NCBI GenBank assembly: GCA_963920635.1
Contig: OY987305.1
Coordinates: forward strand, 22,220,876 to 22,284,875
Source: Pseudeuparius sepicola
Lineage: Eukaryota > Arthropoda > Insecta > Coleoptera > Anthribidae
Direction of reading: 5' to 3'
Length of the DNA: 64,000 bases
Shown here: piece after piece, positions 57,532-64,000 of the stretch
Layout: each line of letters starts with the position of its first letter
Numbering within the stretch: the first letter of the stretch is position 1
The notes under the pieces: generated by a model
What the model saw: only the letters and a program-made list of their open reading frames with translations
Told to the model about the DNA's origin: nothing
Databases searched by the model: none
Position numbers and translations under genes: made by a program

Positions 57532-60261
57532 CATGCTTGCCGGTACATCAACTTTGTGTCAAAAGAATTTTAAAGCGTTTATATAATTTTCTTTTGAAAA
57601 AGACACATTCTTATCGATATTTTTTAGTAATAATAAAAAGTTAATAAAATTATAGAATGACCTACTCGTATATTATGTTGTATAGCTAGTGATATAAAAT
57701 AGTTTTTACGAAGTAATGACTTTTTAAAATTTTAAGAAATTTTATAAATAGGAAATAGACGCTTATGTAACATTAAAATAGAAACGACTTTTTCAAGATA
57801 AACGTTTTGAAATTGTAACAAATAAGCCAATTTTTAGGGATTTTATTTTTTAAATATAATTTTTGACAGATAACGAAAGTCACGTGACCACGTTTGAGTC
57901 GGTTATTTTTCCTCGTTTTTAATCGAAAGGTAACCCCAAAGTTAACTGCATATGTGTTCTATTATTATCCGTTAATAAAAAAAATATGTTTAAATTAATA
58001 AAAAGATACATTTTGCACCATCTTCATTTTTTCCAAAAAGGTTTTTTGGTTATAACTTTTGTTTGACGTTCGATTGTTTTTTTCCAAACGACATTACATT
58101 GTTTGGAAAAAACTGCAACAACCTGGTTTTTAAATCATTAATTTGTCTCAAAAAATACGGAATGGTTAAAGTGAATGTTCCTATCACCTTCAGGCGGACA
58201 CCCTGTACCTAATAAAAATATTATTAAACAAATAATAGTACTTTTTGAAATTGAGCCCATGTGTTGACAGGTGGCCGTGATTACAGCCCAAAAGTAAAGT
58301 TACACACATTGTTTAATGTGCTTTTTGAACCTAACAAAAAAAAAGTTTATCAAAATCGGTAAACAAATAAAGATATTTTACCAGGGTGGTAACTCCTTAA
58401 CGGAGGTCACACTGTAGATGTTCAACATATAGGTACAGAAGATGTTCTTTCGCATCAATATATCGTTTTCTTTTTTCATTTTTTATTTTCGAGATATGTA
58501 TTTATCTTAATTATTGCGTTACTTAAAATGTGTGTTTGAATGTAGTGTTAATGCAAACGAAGAAACACAACGAAGACCATGTTTCATTTCATTGAAAAAA
58601 CTAAACATAATTTTGTAGAACTTTTAAGCCAGCAATACCAGCGCAATACTATACCTACAGAAAATGTGCAGAATCACATTCTTTAACTAAAGATATGCCT
58701 TTAACAGTACAAAACACAGCAGACATTCAAGTGACCTTGAAAACGTCGTCTGCCTACAAGTGAAAACGTGCGTCTTACATTGCACCTCATAATATGATTC
58801 AACTTTTATGTGACTTTTTTTTGTGATTTTCGTTTTTGAGATATTTATAATAGCTGCATTTATTAAAATGGAACACCCGGTATAGATAATTTTCGACATA
58901 CCTATACATATAGAGACATAGACATGAATCCTTCCCTAATGTCAGTTTATATGCTAACGATTGTGTTTTCCTCACGAAAAGTACATAACGGCGACATAAC
59001 TATAAGAACATAACAGTACCCAACCCACACGTATGTATAAATAATGCAAAATCAACTAAAGCAGTTTTTAGTGCCGCCGTGTACCTTTCAAGCTATAAAT
59101 CAATGAACCATTGCTAAAAAGAGAGGGGTTAAAATCACAGATCGGAGTCTTTGAGCTACGAGGGTCTCCCGAATATACCTTTTGAAGTTTTATATTATTT
59201 TAATATTAAAAATTCGCAATTCATAGTATATAATAATATGGAAGTAATACAAAAACATAAAAAAGTAATCAGACAGCTTAGTTGATTGAATATTATATCG
59301 CCAAAACGTAAAATTGATCATATGAACATAATATATGTAATTATTAAACTGGACCTGTAGCAACAGCGTCAACCGTTCACCGATCGTCTGTTTTTCGCGC
59401 CATCTGATAAATAATAGCCACACTTTTGCATTCCCGCTGCATAATTTAAGGAGTATTTTGCCTATGTTTTTTATTTACAACAAGACTGGATAATTACAAT
59501 GTTTATTACCGTGTTTTCGTTCCGAGCATATTCCGAAACCTATGCCAATCTTAACGAAGGTAAAATGGACTAATACACCACTTTTTTTTTATTTGCTCAT
59601 CGGATAGTATTGGGTGAGATATACTTGCTGTATTTTTTTTAATTTTTTTTTCGCCCCCGTTTTGCCGCAATTAATTTTTAAAGTTCAATATACGTAACTA
59701 CCTGTTGGATTTTATTTTTCCCTAAATTTACCGCCGTGGCACCAGGTTTGGCAACGCCGCACCTCAATGCCAAGCTGTCAGCCTGCGAGAACATAAACAT
59801 AACCTATTTTGTGGCGTCACAAATCGGAACATCGGATCCCGCGGCCCGCGTGTTTTACAAGCTTTTATTTTGTACGATTTGAACTATTTTCACCATTCAT
59901 TCTAATAATCCATGACGGAAATGAACCATTCTATTTTGCTGAGGAAAATGCTGGGAGCACTAGGTATTGGTATTGATGATTCGGACGTTATGCTGGTTGG
60001 TTTACAAAACTTTTTTTTTATTGGAAACAAGTCGATTTTATCTATAAAACGACACAATTCGTAAGTACCTAACTGAACTTGCACAAATTAGATATCTAGA
60101 CTTGCTAATATATTAAAGACAATAAAGAACCAACCAGGTGTAACATTTTAGCTGACGATTTTAGATTAGTGGCTCTGCCAAACGATTTTTTACTTGTTAT
60201 CAAGTATATTCCAGCGACTGCTAGTTGTTTGAAGAAACTGATGATATTTTAGCCTCAATAC
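57532..60261. other. Unassigned stretch of 2.7 kb
   Basis: CACCCTGTACC near 58198 is another isolated TACAGGGTG-type terminus; the 500 bp to its left have the low-complexity character of the other elements, but no partner end was found. No gene is supported. Confidence 0.4.
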
Positions 60262-60268
60262 CTAGTGT

Positions 60269-60527
60269 CACAGAATAAATAGCTTCACAACAGAAGCGTC
60301 CATAAGGACGTGTCAAAAGGATGCTCGCTTTGACGCGAAATATCTTCTAAAGGGATAAACATTGTGCATTTTGTTTCATTTTACATTAATCCACATTGCA
60401 AAGAGATTGTATTAGGACCAAATTTATGTACAAGTTATTGGTTATTTTCCTGTAAATTGAAATGGAGGCTCGCTTATTTTTGACACGTCTTTATGGACGC
60501 TTCTGTTGTGAAGCTATTTATTCTGTG
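60269..60527. mobile_element. 259-bp MITE with about 50-bp terminal inverted repeats
   Basis: The ends CACAGAATAAATAGCTTCAC and its inverse extend to about 50 bp of pairing (through AGAAGCGTCCAT and GACGTGTCAAAA). Flanks CTAGTGT at 60262-60268 and 60528-60534 are identical, giving a 7-bp target-site duplication. There is no coding capacity. The superfamily is uncertain; a 7-bp duplication is not diagnostic. Confidence 0.88.
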
Positions 60528-60651
60528 CTAGTGTTAATCAACAGCATTGATTGGTTATAAACTAAACTGAGAAAAGTCAATCCTCTAGACGTCAAGCACA
60601 TACCTGGTCCGAATATAAAAAATTTATTACTTTAATTTTATTACTAACAAG

Positions 60652-61024
60652 AATGAATTAAGACTCATCACAGGTCTCCTGACTGGACACTGCCCTTTAA
60701 GATATCATCTTAAAAAAATGGGCAAAACAGACAATGGACTATGCAGATTTTGCAACGAACGGGATGAGACTAGCGAGCACATACTGAGTGAGTGTCCCCT
60801 CTTAATTCGAAACAGACTTAAATACTTCGAAAGGATCAATATAAATCCAAATGAAATTGGCAACTTAGCCCCAAGGAAAATACTAAGCTTCGTCAAAAGC
60901 CTAGGTGACCTTGGAATTTATTAGAGCAGGGTCATTCACAAAAGATCTAATTAGGTCGCAGTGAAGAAAGGCCGTAAGGGCAAAAAAAACGACCCCTAAG
61001 AAATCTACAATCTACAATCTACTT
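60652..61024 (+). pseudogene. LINE ORF2 C-terminal fragment and 3' tail (R1/LOA/I-like)
   Basis: The frame reads ELRLITGLLTGHCPLRYHL, then CRFCNERDETSEHILSECP (the C-x2-C...H...C motif near the end of ORF2 in R1/I-type LINEs), and stops at about 60922. The 3' end is GGGCAAAAAAAACGACCCC, then three ATCTACA-like repeats (about 60998-61024), a typical short tandem tail. Everything upstream of residue ELRLITG is missing, so it is a severely 5'-truncated, dead-on-arrival copy. Confidence 0.75.
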
Positions 61025-64000
61025 TAATTTCATGAGCCCTTACTTACAGAATTAAGTTAGTAGTTAGACCTGCATCGGTTCAAAAATGTAACGCTAGAAT
61101 ATTGGAGAAGGTGCCAGTTCTTGGTGATGTTAGAAACATAACATGTAAAACGCAATAAAGCCAAGTTTTCAGTCGAAAAACTTTATTGTCATAGCTTGAA
61201 CTATTTTAGACCCATTTAGGTAAATTATATTGTGATTGCCGAAGCATCCTCATAAAAAATGACATAATTCTTTAGGATTTTTTCACTATACATATTATAT
61301 ACCTATTTTTTCTGGAAAATAAATTTTCATAAGCATATTTTGTGATTGTGGTTAATGGAAGTTAAAAATAAAAAAATATAATGCAGCAGCCGGCCAAAAA
61401 TTAAGATTTCTTTAATTTGCAAGAAAAAAAACACATTATTTTGCATTCTATGGCAAAACCCCAAATAAGTTATCTATTAAATTTAGTGAAAATATTCCAA
61501 AATCAAATAATAGTTTTCATGTCGCATGCACAGAGTGCAACAAACTGGATGTTTTTTTGGGGGTTTCTTCTATTCTGCGAAGAGATAGACAAAGAGTAGG
61601 TAGGTGTACTTTGCTCGATTTTTGAGGGCAGTGGAAAGCAGTTGAATCTCAAAATCTTGATTCGTTTTGGAGATACAGGGCATTTTTCGTTTTTTAACAT
61701 GTCAGACAGTCCCTCCTTGTAATATGTTTTGATTTTTGCCAAAAATCTTCTGTCATACTAGTCCAATGTATAATAATTATTGAGGTATGTCGGTATGTCT
61801 TTGTCAACTAAATCCTGTAAGGTAGACCTTCATATTTTTTTATTGCACTTGTGTTGACTTTTTCCAATATAACAATCTACTGATGTTGTCCATGATTCTT
61901 CGCTATTTCCAGGAAGTCAGCTTACATTCATCTAAAATAAGTTTCCCATTAATATGTGCAAAAATTTTACAAGCGTGCTTAGTTCTATTAGTTGACAAAG
62001 TTAATGTCACTAGTGCAGAAAAGTACAACTTTCCGCATCAAAATGGATGCGACAAAGTGTACTACTACGGACTTAATTAATTAAATACTTCATTAGATCA
62101 TACAAGAAAAAAATACCCGCAAAAAGTCATTGACGGTCAAGCACTTGATATCGAATGAAACTCTGCTGTCGAACTTGCATTGACTTTAGATTATTTAAAT
62201 TAGTTCTGAATCATGGTTTTCACATGTAGATATCAACGATCGTTTTTACAAACGCATGATTTCTTGTTTTGATAATCGATTTCAACATTGGTCTGTGCGA
62301 CACCCCCACGCCCCCTCCCCCATTTCTTGACTATAGGTATATACACAATAAGTATTTCTTTACTGTACTAGCAACTAAACTAGAAGCACAAAAAGCTGTA
62401 TCTACGTATGTGCCACGATGTATGATCCTCGTACATCGTGGTATGTGCATAATTTAGGACTAATCTGCTTATGTTGGGTAATTACAACATAATATACCTA
62501 CTTCCACAACTATTCAGTTGAATTTCTTCATTTTTAACCACAGTATCATTAACGTTTTTCTTATTAATTTTGTGCTCGGGGGTAATTTTTGCCTTAACCG
62601 GGCATTATGCATTCATTGCTATGTTCTTTCCTCTGCGTGTCTCCAATAACATTGTTACCATAATATTTATTCTCTAGTCTACCTAAAACCAGAATTTAAG
62701 CTATATCATCATCATTAAGCAATATTAAAACAATATACAAATCAAATAACAAACATACCTCTTCATTTCTCCATGTTTTGCTCCCCGTTTTTATTGATAA
62801 AATTGACACACCATATCAAAATCTATGCAAGGCAAGTTATCAGGACAAGCTTTAACAAATCTTGTCTTCATTATAAACCGAAAAAATAAAGTATTCACAG
62901 CAAGATTCTTTTAAAACTGAGAATAGAATTTATTTAGTTTTCACTAAGGTTATTAACCTTGGTTTCGGCGTTCCGCGGGCGAAAGTGAGGTTATATGCAA
63001 AGTGCGGCGTTGCCGACGATTTTCTTTAAAGCATTGAGTAATATGTCATCTGTCATATTTTATAGGGGGCATCTAATAAGTTCAGAATGGGATCAGTAAA
63101 ATCCAAATATTTCATTGAAATACGAAATTTGATTATTTCTCATCAGGCGCATACAAACTGAATCTAATAATTTGCCTGGGAATGCTTGGTTATATAAAAA
63201 AAGACGAAATAAGTACTAAGAAAATAGCAGGTACTTATTGAAATTAGGGATCGTGACGTCACATTCCCTACTTTTGCGACCGTCTTTTTCAATTTTTGAG
63301 CAAACTAATGGGAAAAAAAATCTGTTGGTTGGGTTTCGTGATTATCTAGACATTTTTTACAAATTCCAAGGCAAAAAATTATTTTTCATTCCTAAGTATA
63401 CTTGTCCATTCCGGCTCAAGAGACAAAATAGACGAATTTATGCTGGCATAAAGTTTGAAATTCAAAAAAAAATCTCGCCCATAACTTTTAAACTAGTGTC
63501 ATTAGTATCTATGGATATTTTAAAGATACCCGTGTTTTTTGTAATCCTTTGAAATTCGCTACTTTTTCCAGCTAGTTGGAAATAAAAATACATTGATACA
63601 GGCAACCAAACATACAATGGCGAGGCCCCCCTTAATAAATGGCCGGATGGCAGGCTGGTCGCCGGAAGGAAGGGTTGGTAGCCGGGTTTGGTATTTAGAG
63701 TTCCCGAGGGGCCGGAAGTGGCTCGGACACTACCCGCGCTTGAGCTGTCTCAAGGGTGGTTCGGTGGGTATTCACATTACTGTTTTTCGCTAATATAAGC
63801 TTCAATAAAAAGCACGACTATCTCGTTTTATCTTACTTTTATTAATGGATAAATTATTAGTGCCTCAAATGGCCACAACACTTGGCTTCGAAAAACTTAC
63901 GAGTAAAAAGCTGCCTAAAGGGTAAGCATGGTAAACAACCGTTATTTTACTGTAACTCAAAAACATGCAATAAAAAATCCTAACAATATGGTCACGCCCG
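61025..64000. other. Unassigned stretch to the window end
   Basis: A 10-bp hairpin (CCACGATGTA at 62413-62422 with its inverse at 62432-62441) and a GC-rich patch at 63610-63770 followed by AATAAA near 63804 are the only notable features. The patch has a 66-codon frame rich in Gly/Arg/Trp that I cannot assign; it could be the 3' end of a retroelement. Confidence 0.4.

Noticed and set aside
63593..63793. 66-codon GC-rich frame near the window end as a host gene
   Set aside because: Low-complexity Gly/Arg/Trp composition with no domain; more likely part of a retroelement end, which I could not confirm.

Overview
This window looks like repeat-dense intergenic DNA from an insect with a large, AT-rich genome. 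The evidence is the mix of elements: errantivirus-like Ty3/gypsy copies with env, a Dong/R4-type LINE sitting in (TAA)n, THAP/P-element-like and DUF7869-type transposon genes, and many foldback elements ending in TACAGGGTG. I found no convincing host gene. Nearly every open frame that can be assigned belongs to a mobile element, and all but one of these are broken. A large-genome beetle is a guess only.

Layout. 0-4.2 kb: the 3' half of a gypsy/errantivirus-like element (integrase, env, polypurine tract, 3' LTR) on the + strand. 5.6-9.1 kb: a GC-rich LTR-like repeat, a decayed tyrosine recombinase, one arm of a foldback element, a broken DDE transposase with a SWIM-like zinc finger, and a pentanucleotide array. 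13.3-20 kb: a second, older errantivirus-like element on the - strand (gag, RNase H, integrase, env), apparently split by a + strand LINE that itself carries a 335-bp MITE. A hammerhead-like motif lies near one edge of this block. 20.2-22.3 kb: a DUF7869-type DNA transposon on the - strand with a recognisable intron.

24.3-27.2 kb: the only intact large ORF, a 5'-truncated Dong/R4-clade LINE bounded by (TAA)n on both sides. 27.9-31.1 kb: a P-element-like gene split by two foldback elements, each of which can be removed on paper at its target-site duplication to recover the frame. 31.7-35.7 kb: more foldback elements. 40.7-41.9 kb: a 132-bp satellite. 42.9-44.4, 47.6-49.7 and 51.3-52.4 kb: further elements of the TACAGGGTG type. 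49.8-50.3 kb: a four-motif compound microsatellite.

52.4-56.1 kb: a - strand CR1/jockey-like LINE split twice, once by a second copy of the GC-rich repeat and once by the most unusual object here. That object is a 1.73-kb insertion made of four tandem 411-bp units, each with a tRNA-like Pol III core and a long hairpin, ending in an inverted partial copy and flanked by a 12-bp target-site duplication. 60.2-61.0 kb: a foldback MITE and a LINE 3' fragment. Long stretches between these hold nothing I can assign.

Two patterns tie the window together. Elements are nested in elements, which gives a relative order of insertion. At least three foldback elements with unrelated arms carry the same short transposase C-terminal tail in their core.
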